The notes under the pieces are model-generated. The model was not told the origin of the DNA. It did not search any database and saw only the letters and a list, made by a program, of their open reading frames with translations. Positions 7,341-16,485 of a stretch of 42,583 bases of DNA are shown here, piece after piece. Where the stretch lies: NCBI GenBank assembly GCA_937927775.1, contig CALBEF010000044.1:1-42583 (forward strand). The letters run 5' to 3'. Source of the stretch: an uncultured Anaerolineae bacterium. Lineage in GTDB: Bacteria; Chloroflexota; Anaerolineae; J036; Brachytrichaceae. A program made the position numbers and the translations under genes. Every line of letters starts with the position of its first letter. The first letter of the stretch is position 1.

Positions 7341-9890
7341 ATGCAATCCATGAAAGCGCTCTGGCGTGCGATGTTTGCCCTGCTCGTGATCGGGGGGCTG
7401 GCCGGCCCCGGTCCGGCCCTGAGCATCCATTCGCAGCAGGATGAGGGCGCTGCGCTAACCCTGAGCGCCGAGGCCGGTTTCAATGGCTATGCCAAAGTGG
7501 ACACCTGGCTGCCTGTTCGCGTGGCGTTGAGCAGTGCCGTGGCTGTTGAGGGTGAGGTCGTCGTTGTGTCCGAGGAAGCAACGGGTATGCGCTATGCTGC
7601 GCCCGTTGCGCTGACACCGGGCGCACGCCGTGAATTCACCCTCTATGCGCCGCCCGGCAATACCCCGATCAGGGTCGAGTTTATAAGCGCAGGTCGCGCG
7701 CTGGCCGGCGTACAGCCGGCGTTGCGCTTTCTGTCGCGGCAGGATCGGGTTGTGGTGGCGCTCGGCGACCCCCCCGATGGCTTCAACTTCCTGACGGCCC
7801 TCCCGACGCCGTTTGACGGGCGCACCTATGTGGCGCAGATCGCGCCCGACCGGCTTCCCGATCGCTCGGCTGCCCTGGCGTCGGTCGATGCAGTGGTGTT
7901 GAGCAATGCCGACACCGCTGCGTTCAGCGGCGCGCAACATGCGGCGTTGCGCGCGTGGCTTGTGGATGGCGGTCATCTCATCATCAACGGCGGGCCGGGC
8001 GCGGCGCTCACGTTGGGCGGGTTGGCCGATGTGGCGCCGGCGCGCGCAAGCAGCGCGCTGATTGCCACGACTCTGGACGGTCTGCTGGATTTCACGCTGC
8101 CCGATGTGTTGTCGCCGTTGACAGATGCCGATCCCGGCGATTTGCTGGCGCAGGCCACTTCCCTCAGCCCGGCGGCGCCCGACGCGCAGACTTTGGCCGC
8201 CTCGCGCGACACGCCGCTGATCATGCGCCGCGAGTTGGGCCGGGGGCTGGTCGACCAACTGGCCTTCGATGCGACGCTGGCGCCGGCGCGCGACTGGGCC
8301 GGCAAGACGGCGTTATTTGGCGCGATCCTGGGCGGGCGTGTGGATATCCCCAATGCGCTGGGCGCAATCCACCGCAGTCCCCGGCGCGATTCGCGCGATG
8401 ATTACCCCGCGCTGGTGGCGGCGCGGGCGCTGCCCAGCGCCGCGCTGCCGTCCTTCTGGGTGGTGGCCGGTTTCCTGATTCTGTATGTGGTGTGCCTCGG
8501 CCCGCTCAACTTCATGGTGTTGCGTCGCTTGCGCAGGCCCGAACTGGCCTGGATATCGATTCCCGTTCTGATAATGGGATTCACAGTTCTGGGCCTGGCG
8601 ACCGGATTTCGCCTGCGCGGCAACGAGCCGCAGATGCACCGGCTGAGCGTTGTTCTGGGTGATGCCCGACTGGACGATGCCACGCAGGGCGGCGCCGCGC
8701 CGGCGCATTCGGTGGTCGGGGTGTATGCGCCAAGACGGATGACGCTGGATGTGGGCCTGGGCCGGGGCCTGGCGCGCGAGATCGGCCCTGCTTCTGACGT
8801 GAGCGCCACGCTGACCTATGGCGCCCCGGATTATTTGCGCGGGGTGGAGGTTGGCAACACGGATGTGCGCGCGTTCTACACGCGCGGCGAAGCCGGCCTG
8901 CCGGATGTGGAGGCGGATTTAAGGTTTGTGCCCGGTCGGTCGGCGTCCGACCCGGCGCGCATCGCCGGCGACATCTTCAACGCCAGCAATGTGGCGCTGT
9001 CGGGTTGTGTGCTGGTGGTTGGGCGCGACTATGCGGCGATCGGCGACATCGGCCCGAATCAGCGCGTGGCTGCGGAGGCGCGGCTGTATTTGAATCGGCC
9101 ACAGCCGGTGATGCGCCTGGCCCAATCGCAGATCAGCGGGAGTTACACGTCACTCGTCGGCGCGCGACGGGCGTCGCCGGCGGCAAGCCGCGCGCCGGTG
9201 GCGTATCGCGAGCCGTTCGACATGGCCGGGGCGAAGGTTGTTGAGATGCTGGTCGGCTGGCGCGACTATGGCCAGGACGACATGCGCGCTGCGGCGGAAG
9301 GCAACCTCGTGTTTGCCCTCTTTGGCCGGCCATCGGACCGGCTGGGGCAGGGCGTGAATCTGGCCTGCTGGGATGTGGCCGACCGCTCTGGCGCCGGGGC
9401 TGAGGGCGCCAGCTACACCGATCGCGGTCTGCGTGTGTGGCGGTTGCCGGTGCAGCCCTATCTGATCGATGTCAGGGCGACCGACGCGCCGCAGGTGGCC
9501 GCGCCGCCCGATGTGTTTGCGTGGGAGATTCGGTCTACTTCATCGAGCGCGCGCCTGACCGACGGGGGATTGAGTCTGTCGCCGGGGCGGCATGTGCTGG
9601 GCTTCTCGCCATGGCTGGGACTGCGCACCACCGGCCCGCTCACTGTGGTGTTCGAGTATGAGTTCAGCAACTCAACCCGCCTGTCGGACGTGCGCGATAC
9701 GACCTTCTGGATATATGACTGGCGGGCGCGCGGGTATACCCGGATGATCACTGAGGCCGGTTCATTTGCAGGGCAGGGTGTCGCGCGCGGGGCGTATGTG
9801 TCGTCGGCGGGCGAGGTGCGCGTGCGGGTGGACAACGAGGCCGGGCCGGTGATGCTGAGCAACGCGCAGGTCAGCCTGCGTCTGAGGTAG
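7341..9890 (+). CDS. Large exported membrane protein of unknown function
   Basis: 849 residues with an N-terminal signal peptide (KALWRAMFALLVIGGLAGPGPALS), a long extracytoplasmic region of beta-rich character (about 30-370), two central membrane segments (about 370-430; SFWVVAGFLILYVVCLGPLNFMVLRRLRRPELAWISIPVLIMGFTVLGL) and a second long region of about 420 residues without further obvious membrane spans. The segment LGPLNFMVLRRLRRPELAW resembles a motif I have seen in uncharacterised membrane proteins of Firmicutes and Chloroflexota, often near ABC exporters; I cannot assign a reaction. Residues 140-215 (VVALGDPPDGFNFL to GGHLIINGG) look like a Rossmann/GATase-like lobe. Two starts compete: ATG 7341 with AGAGGGGG about 11 nt upstream, and ATG 7350, 7 nt after a TAGAAT box. 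Confidence 0.75.
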   Translation: MQSMKALWRAMFALLVIGGLAGPGPALSIHSQQDEGAALTLSAEAGFNGYAKVDTWLPVRVALSSAVAVEGEVVVVSEEATGMRYAAPVALTPGARREFTLYAPPGNTPIRVEFISAGRALAGVQPALRFLSRQDRVVVALGDPPDGFNFLTALPTPFDGRTYVAQIAPDRLPDRSAALASVDAVVLSNADTAAFSGAQHAALRAWLVDGGHLIINGGPGAALTLGGLADVAPARASSALIATTLDGLLDFTLPDVLSPLTDADPGDLLAQATSLSPAAPDAQTLAASRDTPLIMRRELGRGLVDQLAFDATLAPARDWAGKTALFGAILGGRVDIPNALGAIHRSPRRDSRDDYPALVAARALPSAALPSFWVVAGFLILYVVCLGPLNFMVLRRLRRPELAWISIPVLIMGFTVLGLATGFRLRGNEPQMHRLSVVLGDARLDDATQGGAAPAHSVVGVYAPRRMTLDVGLGRGLAREIGPASDVSATLTYGAPDYLRGVEVGNTDVRAFYTRGEAGLPDVEADLRFVPGRSASDPARIAGDIFNASNVALSGCVLVVGRDYAAIGDIGPNQRVAAEARLYLNRPQPVMRLAQSQISGSYTSLVGARRASPAASRAPVAYREPFDMAGAKVVEMLVGWRDYGQDDMRAAAEGNLVFALFGRPSDRLGQGVNLACWDVADRSGAGAEGASYTDRGLRVWRLPVQPYLIDVRATDAPQVAAPPDVFAWEIRSTSSSARLTDGGLSLSPGRHVLGFSPWLGLRTTGPLTVVFEYEFSNSTRLSDVRDTTFWIYDWRARGYTRMITEAGSFAGQGVARGAYVSSAGEVRVRVDNEAGPVMLSNAQVSLRLR

Positions 9891-9941
9891 ATGGCGCATG
9901 CAGGCTGACCCGAAGGCCGGCCTGACAACAGCGGACAGGTT

Positions 9942-10340
9942 TTACAGGAACTCGGAAATGAAGTTGAGGTAACCGCAGCGTCCGCCCTCTTTCGTCCAGC
10001 GCTCAATCGACTTGCGCACGCGCTTGAGGCAGGCGATCATCTCGGCCAGTGTGATCGTATGGGTGTCCACTGGCCGGCCTTTCTCATCCGGCAACGGTTT
10101 GCGACCGAGCATGATGTCACACATGATCTGCACGGCGTCGCGGATGTTTTCGGCTGCCGGCTGAAGCCGGATTTGCGGCGGCTGTCGCTGATTCAGCTCG
10201 GCCTGGTAGACGCGAATCAGGGCATTGATTGCGTTGTGAGCGTCATAGTCTTCTGCCGATGGCGTCTTTCGACATGCCGCGAGCACAGCCGACTCGATGT
10301 TGTATAACACGTCGAGATATTCGTCTTCAAACTTTCCCAT
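9942..10340 (-). CDS. Small helical protein of unknown function
   Basis: 132 residues, predominantly alpha-helical and soluble: MGKFEDEYLDVLYNIESAVLAAC at the start, a middle part with DAHNAINALIRVYQAEL, and a basic C-terminal half with CLKRVRKSIERWTKEGG. No catalytic motif is visible and I do not recognise the family. ATG 10340 is preferred because the longer frame (to 10439) overlaps the Lon gene. It begins 25 nt after the Lon stop on the same strand, so it is probably the last gene of that transcript. Confidence 0.75.
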   Translation of the reverse strand: MGKFEDEYLDVLYNIESAVLAACRKTPSAEDYDAHNAINALIRVYQAELNQRQPPQIRLQPAAENIRDAVQIMCDIMLGRKPLPDEKGRPVDTHTITLAEMIACLKRVRKSIERWTKEGGRCGYLNFISEFL

Positions 10341-10365
10341 AGTGACCTGTCTCGCTGAAGCGGCG

Positions 10366-12738
10366 TCATCGCGCGTCGGCCAGTTCGCGCAGCCGCTGTT
10401 CGACCCGCGCGTTGACGGTGCCCTCGGCGAATCGCCCATTCTCCATGCGCTCGCCGGCCGGCACTCCCGTCAACAACTCGATGCCCTCATCGATCGTCTC
10501 GACTGACCAGATGTGGAACTGCCCGCCGGCTACCGCTTCCACGACATCCTCGCGCAGCATCAGGTCGCGCACATTGCTGGCCGGGATCAGCACGCCCTGA
10601 TCTCCCGTCAGGCCCCTGGCTTTGCACACATCGAAGAAGCCTTCGATCTTGGCGTTGACGCCGCCGATGGCCTGCACCCTGCCGTGTTGATCGACCGAGC
10701 CGGTCACGGCGATGCCCTGCTTGAGCGGATACTGCGACAGAGCCGAAAGGATGGCGTACAACTCGGTGCTGCTGGCGCTGTCGCCGTCCACCATGTCGTA
10801 ACTTTGCTCGAACACCAGCCGGGCGGCCAGGCTGAGCGAGCGTTCGCGCAGATACTTCTGCCGCAGATATCCCTGCAGGATGAGCACGCCCTTGGTGTGG
10901 ATCGGCCCGCCCAGCGCGACCTGCCGCTCGATATCGACGATGCCTTCGTGCCCCGGCCCGACGCTGGCGGTGATGCGGCCCGGCTCGCCAAACACATAGT
11001 CGCCGAGGCCGATGACGGATAAGCCGTTGATCTGCCCGACCCGCGCGCCGGTGGTGTCGATCAGAATCGTGCCCCGAGCAATCATCTCCTGGATGCGCTG
11101 CTGCACCAGGTTCGAGCGATACACCTTTTCCTCCAGCGCCTGCTGGATGTGCTCGGCGGTGATCCGGGTTGAGTTGGCCTGCCGCGACCAGTAATGCGCC
11201 TCGCGCACGATGTCGGCCACTGCGCCGAAATGCGTTGATAACTTTTCCTGGTCTTCTGCCAGCCGCGAGGCGTGCTCGAGCAGCCTGGCCATGGCGCCGC
11301 TGTCGAGGTGGTTCAGGTTTTCATTCGCGCACAGCCGGCGCACCACGCTGAGAAAATCGCGCGCGTTCTCGTCGCTGCGCGGCATGCTGGTGTCGAAATC
11401 GGCCTTCACCCGGAACAACTCCGGGAAATCGCTGTCGTAGGCGTGCAGCAGATAGTACAGGCGCGGCGACCCGATCAGAATCACCTTGATGTCGAGCGGG
11501 ATCGGCTGTGGGCGCAGGCTCTTGGCGGTGACATAGCCTATCAACTCACCCGGCTCTTCGATCTCGATCTGCCGGCTGCGCAGGGCGCGCTTCAGGCTTT
11601 CCCAACTGAATGGCGCGCTGAGCAGGTCCTCGATCGGAATCACCAGATATCCGCCGTTGGCCTGATGCAGCGCGCCGGCCTTCACCATGCTGAAATCGGT
11701 GTACAGCGCGCCGTACTGGGTTTCCTTCTCGATCCGGCCAAACAGATTGTTGTAGGTTGGGTTCAGCAGCACGACCAGCGGCGCGCCCTCCCGCTTGCCG
11801 TTATCGACGATGACGTTGACCTCGTATTTGCGGAATGGCAGTCCGCGCTGCCAGGCCGGCACGGGTTGCTGGCCTCCCTCCTCTGGCGATTGGCCGGGTT
11901 TGAACAGATCGATGTTGTCCACGATGTCCTGCCGCAGCGCGTTCAGGTAGTCGGTGATGTCGCTCTGTCCATCGTACTTTTCGATCAGGTCGTCGATGGA
12001 TTCGCCGACTGCGTACAGGGCTGCCTGGCGATCCAGTTCGGCCAGTTGTTCCTGTGTCTGTCGCTCCAGGGCGCGGCCCTGTTTCATCGTGGCCTTCAGT
12101 TGTTCTTGAATGGTTTCGCGCCGGCGCTGGAAGTCTTCGCGCGCGGACGGCGGCAGGGCCTGAAACTCTGCGTCGGTCAGCGGGCGCCCGCCCAGCACGG
12201 GAATGATGGCGATGCCCATCTGGGTGGCCTGGATGGTGAAGCCGGCCTGCGTCGCCTTGTCGTTTAGCTCCTGGAACAACGCCTCGCGTTGTTGCTCCAG
12301 CGCCTTGATGATAGCGTCGCGCTTGGCGCTGTATTCCTCGCTCTCGAAGGTTTTCGGAATGCCCCGCCGCACCTGCTCGATCAGCGTCTTCACGTCGTGC
12401 TGGAGCTGGCGGCCGGCGCCGGGCGGCAACCGGATCGCCCTGGGCTGGTAGGGGTCGTCGAAGTTGTTGATATAGCACCAGTCGGGCGGCGTCTGCTGGC
12501 TGCGGGCCAGTTGATCCAGAAAATTGCGAATGGCGCTCATCTTGCCCATGCCAGGCGGGCCGGCCACGTAGATGTGGTAGCCGATCTGTCGGATGCCCAG
12601 GCCAAATTGAAGCGCCCGCACGGCGCGATCCTGTCCGATGATGGTCTTGCTCGGCTCGATGCACTCAGTCGTCTCGATTCCCAGCGAGGCGGGATCGACG
12701 ACGCGCCGCAGTTGGGCTGGCTGTAGTTTCTGGATCAT
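10366..12738 (-). CDS. Lon-family ATP-dependent protease (LonB-like, with AAA domain)
   Basis: 790 residues. An N-terminal part leads to a Walker A motif GPPGMGK (about 61-67) in YHIYVAGPPGMGKMSAIRNFL, followed by an insert with a coiled-coil-like Gln/Glu/Lys-rich stretch, the ATPase lobe (FSMVKAGALHQANGGYLVIPIEDLL) and a C-terminal Lon proteolytic domain. The catalytic dyad is intact: Ser654 in DGDSASST and Lys697 in VNAKIEGF, 43 residues apart as in Lon. It should degrade misfolded or regulatory proteins in the cytoplasm with ATP. No ssrA-like or membrane segment is seen. The frame is open upstream to 13446, but that part lies antisense to nothing and overlaps nuoN in another frame, so ATG 12738 is chosen; no strong Shine-Dalgarno precedes it. 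Confidence 0.9.
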   Translation of the reverse strand: MIQKLQPAQLRRVVDPASLGIETTECIEPSKTIIGQDRAVRALQFGLGIRQIGYHIYVAGPPGMGKMSAIRNFLDQLARSQQTPPDWCYINNFDDPYQPRAIRLPPGAGRQLQHDVKTLIEQVRRGIPKTFESEEYSAKRDAIIKALEQQREALFQELNDKATQAGFTIQATQMGIAIIPVLGGRPLTDAEFQALPPSAREDFQRRRETIQEQLKATMKQGRALERQTQEQLAELDRQAALYAVGESIDDLIEKYDGQSDITDYLNALRQDIVDNIDLFKPGQSPEEGGQQPVPAWQRGLPFRKYEVNVIVDNGKREGAPLVVLLNPTYNNLFGRIEKETQYGALYTDFSMVKAGALHQANGGYLVIPIEDLLSAPFSWESLKRALRSRQIEIEEPGELIGYVTAKSLRPQPIPLDIKVILIGSPRLYYLLHAYDSDFPELFRVKADFDTSMPRSDENARDFLSVVRRLCANENLNHLDSGAMARLLEHASRLAEDQEKLSTHFGAVADIVREAHYWSRQANSTRITAEHIQQALEEKVYRSNLVQQRIQEMIARGTILIDTTGARVGQINGLSVIGLGDYVFGEPGRITASVGPGHEGIVDIERQVALGGPIHTKGVLILQGYLRQKYLRERSLSLAARLVFEQSYDMVDGDSASSTELYAILSALSQYPLKQGIAVTGSVDQHGRVQAIGGVNAKIEGFFDVCKARGLTGDQGVLIPASNVRDLMLREDVVEAVAGGQFHIWSVETIDEGIELLTGVPAGERMENGRFAEGTVNARVEQRLRELADAR

Positions 12739-12755
12739 GATCGGTGGTGGGCGCT

Positions 12756-12790
12756 CCGGTGTCGGACTTCTCCGAGAAGTCTGACACCGG
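12756..12790 (-). terminator. 16-bp hairpin between nuoN and lon
   Basis: Inverted repeat with arms CCGGTGTCGGACTTCT and AGAAGTCTGACACCGG (one mismatch) and a 3-nt loop. It lies 14 nt beyond the nuoN stop and 18 nt before the lon ATG. It lacks a U-tract; it may end nuoN transcripts or be a dispersed palindromic repeat. Confidence 0.6.
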
Positions 12791-12803
12791 TCGGGACAGG
12801 TTC

Positions 12804-14252
12804 TTAGCGCGGCATGTTTTGCACGCCCCGGGCCACGGTGTCGAGCAGTGGCGCCGGCAGGATGCCGATGAGGATCGTCAGCAGCGACGTTGCTGCGATG
12901 GCTGCGCTCCGGGCCGGCCCGGCTGCGCCCAGCGCTGGCGTCTGCGCGCCTGGCTCGCGCATGAACATCACCACGACTACCCGCAGGTAGTAGCCCGCCG
13001 AAACCACGCTGGTCAGCGCGCCGATGACTGCCAGCCAGATCAGGCCGGACTCGACAGCCGAGCGAAACAGGAAATACTTGCCGGCGAACCCGGCCAGCGG
13101 CGGGATGCCGGTCAGCGACAGCATGGCGATAGCCAGTGTCACTGCCAGCAGGGGCCGGCGGTGAATCATGCCGGCGTATGAGTCGATCGATTGATCTTCG
13201 CCCTCCGGCGCGCTCATCACGGTCATGACGGCGAACGCGGCCAGCGTCGTCGCGGCGTAGGCAGCCAGATAGAACAGCACGCTCGAAGCGCCCGCCTGGC
13301 CGCCGGCGGCGATGCCCACCAGCGCGTAGCCGGCGTGCGCGATGCTCGAATAGCCCAGCATACGCTTGAGATTGGTCTGGGCCAGCGCGGCCACATTGCC
13401 CACGATCATCGTCAGCGCGGCCAGCACAGCCACAACCGGCTGCCATAGCGCAATCAAATCGCCCATGCCAAACAGGAACACGCGCGCCACCGCCGCAAAG
13501 CCGGCCGCTTTGGTCGCGGCAGCCATGAAGCCGGTGACGCTGGTCGGCGCGCCCTCATACACATCGGGCGCCCACATGTGGAACGGCACGGCGGCCACCT
13601 TGAACCCCAGCCCGGCCAGGATGAGGCCGGCGCCGGCATACAGCACGATCGCGTCGGTGTGCTGCCCGGCTGAAATGGCGCGCGCAATGGCGTTCAAGTC
13701 GAACGCCCCGGTTGATCCATACACCAGGGCGATGCCGTACGCCACAAAGCCCGACGCAAACGCGCCGAGCAGGAAATACTTGAGCGCCGACTCCTGGCTT
13801 TCCACGTTGCGCCGGGCGATGCCGCACAGAATGTACAGCGGTATCGAGAGCAGCTCCAGCGCGATGAACACGATCAGCAGGTTCGTCGCATGGCCCATCA
13901 GCATCATGCCGCTGGCGGCAAACAGGAGCAATGGGTAGAACTCGCCGCGCTGGATGCCGCGCGACTCGTTGTAGCGCAGCGCGAACGCCAGGGTTGCGAT
14001 GCCGGCGCCGGCGAAAATAATGTCCAGAAACAGCGCGTACCCGTCCAGGCTGACCATGCCGTTGAACGCCGGGCCGGTCTGCCCCCACAGCGCGAGCGCC
14101 GCAAGCAACGCCAGAATAAATGGCGCGAAGGACGCCCAGCCCGTGATGGCTTTTCTATGCGCGGGGACGAACAGGTCGGCCAGCAGAATCACGATGCCGC
14201 CAGCGATCAGGAGCAGGGGAGGGAGCACTACAACGAGATCATTCCAGGTCAT
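12804..14252 (-). CDS. nuoN: NADH-quinone oxidoreductase subunit N
   Basis: 482 residues, hydrophobic throughout with roughly 13-14 membrane spans, matching the usual NuoN length. Diagnostic stretches include NLLIVFIALELLSIPLYILCGIARRNVESQESALKYFLLGAFASGF (the Glu-containing helix and the downstream Lys), GLGFKVAAVPFHMWAPDVYEGAPT and SSIAHAGYALVGIA. NuoN is one of three antiporter-like proton-pumping subunits of complex I. It normally ends a nuoA-N operon, but here both neighbours are unrelated (a hypothetical gene upstream, lon downstream). It could complete a nuo operon lying elsewhere, or be a second copy. ATG 14252 follows GGTGGAATG at about 9 nt. Confidence 0.92.
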   Translation of the reverse strand: MTWNDLVVVLPPLLLIAGGIVILLADLFVPAHRKAITGWASFAPFILALLAALALWGQTGPAFNGMVSLDGYALFLDIIFAGAGIATLAFALRYNESRGIQRGEFYPLLLFAASGMMLMGHATNLLIVFIALELLSIPLYILCGIARRNVESQESALKYFLLGAFASGFVAYGIALVYGSTGAFDLNAIARAISAGQHTDAIVLYAGAGLILAGLGFKVAAVPFHMWAPDVYEGAPTSVTGFMAAATKAAGFAAVARVFLFGMGDLIALWQPVVAVLAALTMIVGNVAALAQTNLKRMLGYSSIAHAGYALVGIAAGGQAGASSVLFYLAAYAATTLAAFAVMTVMSAPEGEDQSIDSYAGMIHRRPLLAVTLAIAMLSLTGIPPLAGFAGKYFLFRSAVESGLIWLAVIGALTSVVSAGYYLRVVVVMFMREPGAQTPALGAAGPARSAAIAATSLLTILIGILPAPLLDTVARGVQNMPR

Positions 14253-14279
14253 GAGTTCATTCCACCGTCAACGTTAAGT

Positions 14280-14969
14280 TCAAGCGCGCGTTGCGTTGAT
14301 CGCGGCCAGCCGGAAACTGCTGCCATCTGCCGCCGCGTAGTCGTAGATCACACCGTCTTCGTCGCACCACAGCCGGCTCCGTGTTGGCGCTTCGACCGGG
14401 CCGAATTCATAGCGCGCCAGGCACAGGCGCCCCAGCGGCGTGTCCCGCGTCTCGAATCCCCGATGCGACCAGATCTGCCGGGCCGGCTGTGGCTCAAGGG
14501 TCGCGGCGTCGATGGTGATCATCGTGATGATCCGCGATTCGCCGGAGCGCAGCTTACTTCGCCAAACAATCGCTGTGCCAGACAGCGGGGAATTGTAGCC
14601 GATTTCACAATCGGTTTTCCAGACATACTTGCGCTGCCAGTTTTGCCGATTGCGCCGCCAGCAGAACCGGGCGTAACGCCTGCCGGCGGAATCGCTCTCG
14701 AAGCGGACGCCGGCTTCAACTGACCCGTCGCGGGTGTGGATGGAGAGTGTCTGCCAGTCCGGCGGGTCGGCGCGCGCGCCGAGCAGTTGCGCCGCCAGCG
14801 ATTCGATGCGCGGGTGAGAAAAGGGCGCGATGCGGGTCACTTCGGATTCGATTTGCCACACGCCATCGCCGCTTGCGGGGTCGTCCGGCAGCGTGATCTG
14901 CCAACGCTCATCCGAAATAACATTGCCGGCGGCGTCGAATGCCTGGTAAATGCCTTTGCGTTTTCTCAT
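14280..14969 (-). CDS. Conserved-looking hypothetical protein
   Basis: 229 residues, soluble, rich in Trp, Arg and beta-strand-like segments (WQITLPDDP, QTLSIHTRDGSVEAGVRF, SRLWCDEDGVIYDYAAADG). No signal peptide or membrane helix. The pattern of alternating strands resembles lipocalin-like or glycolipid-binding beta-barrels, but I cannot name a family. It ends 27 nt before nuoN on the same strand, so the two may be co-transcribed. It is divergent from the small ORF and corC-like gene to its right. Confidence 0.65.
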   Translation of the reverse strand: MRKRKGIYQAFDAAGNVISDERWQITLPDDPASGDGVWQIESEVTRIAPFSHPRIESLAAQLLGARADPPDWQTLSIHTRDGSVEAGVRFESDSAGRRYARFCWRRNRQNWQRKYVWKTDCEIGYNSPLSGTAIVWRSKLRSGESRIITMITIDAATLEPQPARQIWSHRGFETRDTPLGRLCLARYEFGPVEAPTRSRLWCDEDGVIYDYAAADGSSFRLAAINATRA

Positions 14970-15003
14970 CGGCGGCGGGTGGTCAATCCGCTAGAATGTC
15001 TGC

Positions 15004-15135
15004 ATGAATCAGGACGCGCCAGAGCCGGCGCCAGAGCCGGCGGCAGAGCCGGCGCCAGAGCCGGATTGTGATGATGCGTCAGGGCGGGCACCGGCACGGG
15101 ATTATAACGTTCGCAGCGGGCGCGGTGGTGGCTGA
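15004..15135 (+). CDS. Small Pro/Glu/Ala-rich ORF overlapping the CorC gene
   Basis: 43 codons starting at ATG 15004. The first half is made by the 12-nt repeat at 15017-15064 and gives PEPAPEPAAEPAPEPD; the second half is basic (ARDYNVRSGRGGG). Its stop overlaps the next start as TGATG (15133-15137), so translation could be coupled. A TAGAAT box at 14992-14997 ends 6 nt before its ATG, the geometry of a leaderless transcript. It may be a true small protein or only a translated leader for the CNNM/CorC protein. Confidence 0.4.
   Translation: MNQDAPEPAPEPAAEPAPEPDCDDASGRAPARDYNVRSGRGGG
15017..15064. repeat. Four tandem copies of a 12-nt unit
   Basis: Unit CGCCAGAGCCGG, four in a row with one variant (CGGCAGAGCCGG). 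As a multiple of three it keeps the small ORF's frame, encoding four-residue repeats (PEPA type). Confidence 0.9.
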
Positions 15136-16475
15136 TGGACAGCGCGAGTGTTGTCGCTGGCATTGCCAGTCTCTTCATCCTCATCGCAATCAACGCCTTC
15201 TTTGTGTTCGCCGAATATAGCCTGGCGGTGTCGCGCAGGACGCGCATCGCCGAGCTGGCCGAGCGCGGCGACGCCGGCGCGCGGGTGGTGCTGCGCGTGA
15301 TGGAAGACCCCGATCGTTTCTTCGCCGCCACCCAGATCGGGGTCACGCTCACGTCGGTAGCGGTGGGCATCGTGAGTGAGCCGGCTTTCATGCAGGTGTT
15401 CACCCATCTGCTGGGCGGCATTGTGCCGCCGTGGCTGCCCGGCCTGGCAGCGGTCATGGGGGGCCTGATCGGCCTGTTCATCGCCTCGTTCTTCCAGATC
15501 GTGCTGGCCGAGCTGGTGCCGCGCTCGATCACGTTGCGCTCGGCAGAGCGGATTGCGCTGCTCGTGGTTGCGCCGATGAACACGCTGGCCGGCTTGTTGC
15601 GCCCGGCCATTTGGCTGCTGAAAGGCGCGTCGCGCCTGGTGCTGCGCCTGCTGGGTTACAGCCCGGACATGCGCGATGAACGCCTGTATTCGATTGACGA
15701 ATTGCGCATGCTGGTGGCCGCCAGCCAGAAAGGCGGCCTGATCGAATCCGAGCAGCGCGACATGCTCGACGCGGTGTTCTCGTTTGGCGATCTGCCGGTG
15801 CGTGAAGTGATGGTGCCGCGCACAGAGCTGGTGTGTGTGGATGTCGATTCCTCGCTGGAGAGCGTGGCGCAATTGCTGTCGGCGCATCCGCTCAGCCAGT
15901 TGCCGGTGTATCAGGACTCGCTCGACAACATCGTGGGGGTGTTGCACAGCAAGGACATGATGCGCGCGCTGTTGCCGGGCGCCGGCAACATGACCGTCCG
16001 GGAGTTGATGCGCCCGGCCTTCTTCGTGCCGGATTCCCAGCGCGCCGACGAGCTGTTGCAGCAGTTTCGCCGCCATCGGCAATCCATGGCCATCGTGCTG
16101 GACGAGTACGGCGGCACAGCCGGCCTGGTGACGCTGAGTGATCTCCTGACGGAAATTGTGGGCGAAGTGGGCGAGCCGCCGGCAGATCACATGCCGGACA
16201 TTCAAATGGCGCCCGATGGCAGCGCGCTGATCAACGGCCTGGCGAGCCTCAACGATGTGAACGAGGCGCTGGGTCTGCAATTGCGAGACGAGCATTTCGA
16301 GACGGTGGGCGGTTACATCATGACCCGGCTGGGTCGCATCCCCCGGCCGGGCGACGAAGTGCAGGTCGAAGGCGAGCGCGCCTGGCTGCGCGTCGAGGAA
16401 ATGGACAGGTTGCGCGTGGCCCGCGTGCGCTTTGCGCGCGCGCCGGCGGGCGATCAGTCTCAGCAGAGCGGTTAG
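15135..16475 (+). CDS. CNNM/CorC-family membrane protein with CBS domains
   Basis: 446 residues: an N-terminal DUF21/CNNM domain with about four membrane segments (residues 5-190, from [25 protein letters not shown]), two CBS domains (about 205-330; [61 protein letters not shown]) and a C-terminal CorC/HlyC domain (about 345-435; [22 protein letters not shown]). Proteins of this type (often labelled hemolysin) are linked to Mg2+/Co2+ efflux and use CBS domains to sense Mg-ATP. The start overlaps the stop of the small upstream ORF. It converges on the CoA-transferase gene with only 10 nt between them. Confidence 0.92.
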   Translation: MDSASVVAGIASLFILIAINAFFVFAEYSLAVSRRTRIAELAERGDAGARVVLRVMEDPDRFFAATQIGVTLTSVAVGIVSEPAFMQVFTHLLGGIVPPWLPGLAAVMGGLIGLFIASFFQIVLAELVPRSITLRSAERIALLVVAPMNTLAGLLRPAIWLLKGASRLVLRLLGYSPDMRDERLYSIDELRMLVAASQKGGLIESEQRDMLDAVFSFGDLPVREVMVPRTELVCVDVDSSLESVAQLLSAHPLSQLPVYQDSLDNIVGVLHSKDMMRALLPGAGNMTVRELMRPAFFVPDSQRADELLQQFRRHRQSMAIVLDEYGGTAGLVTLSDLLTEIVGEVGEPPADHMPDIQMAPDGSALINGLASLNDVNEALGLQLRDEHFETVGGYIMTRLGRIPRPGDEVQVEGERAWLRVEEMDRLRVARVRFARAPAGDQSQQSG

Positions 16476-16485
16476 CGCGTCCTGC

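Noticed and set aside
12739..13446. In-frame upstream extension of the Lon gene (about 236 codons)
   Set aside because: It overlaps nuoN in a different frame on the same strand, shows Arg/Gly/Asp-rich shadow composition and crosses the intergenic hairpin; Lon homology starts near ATG 12738.
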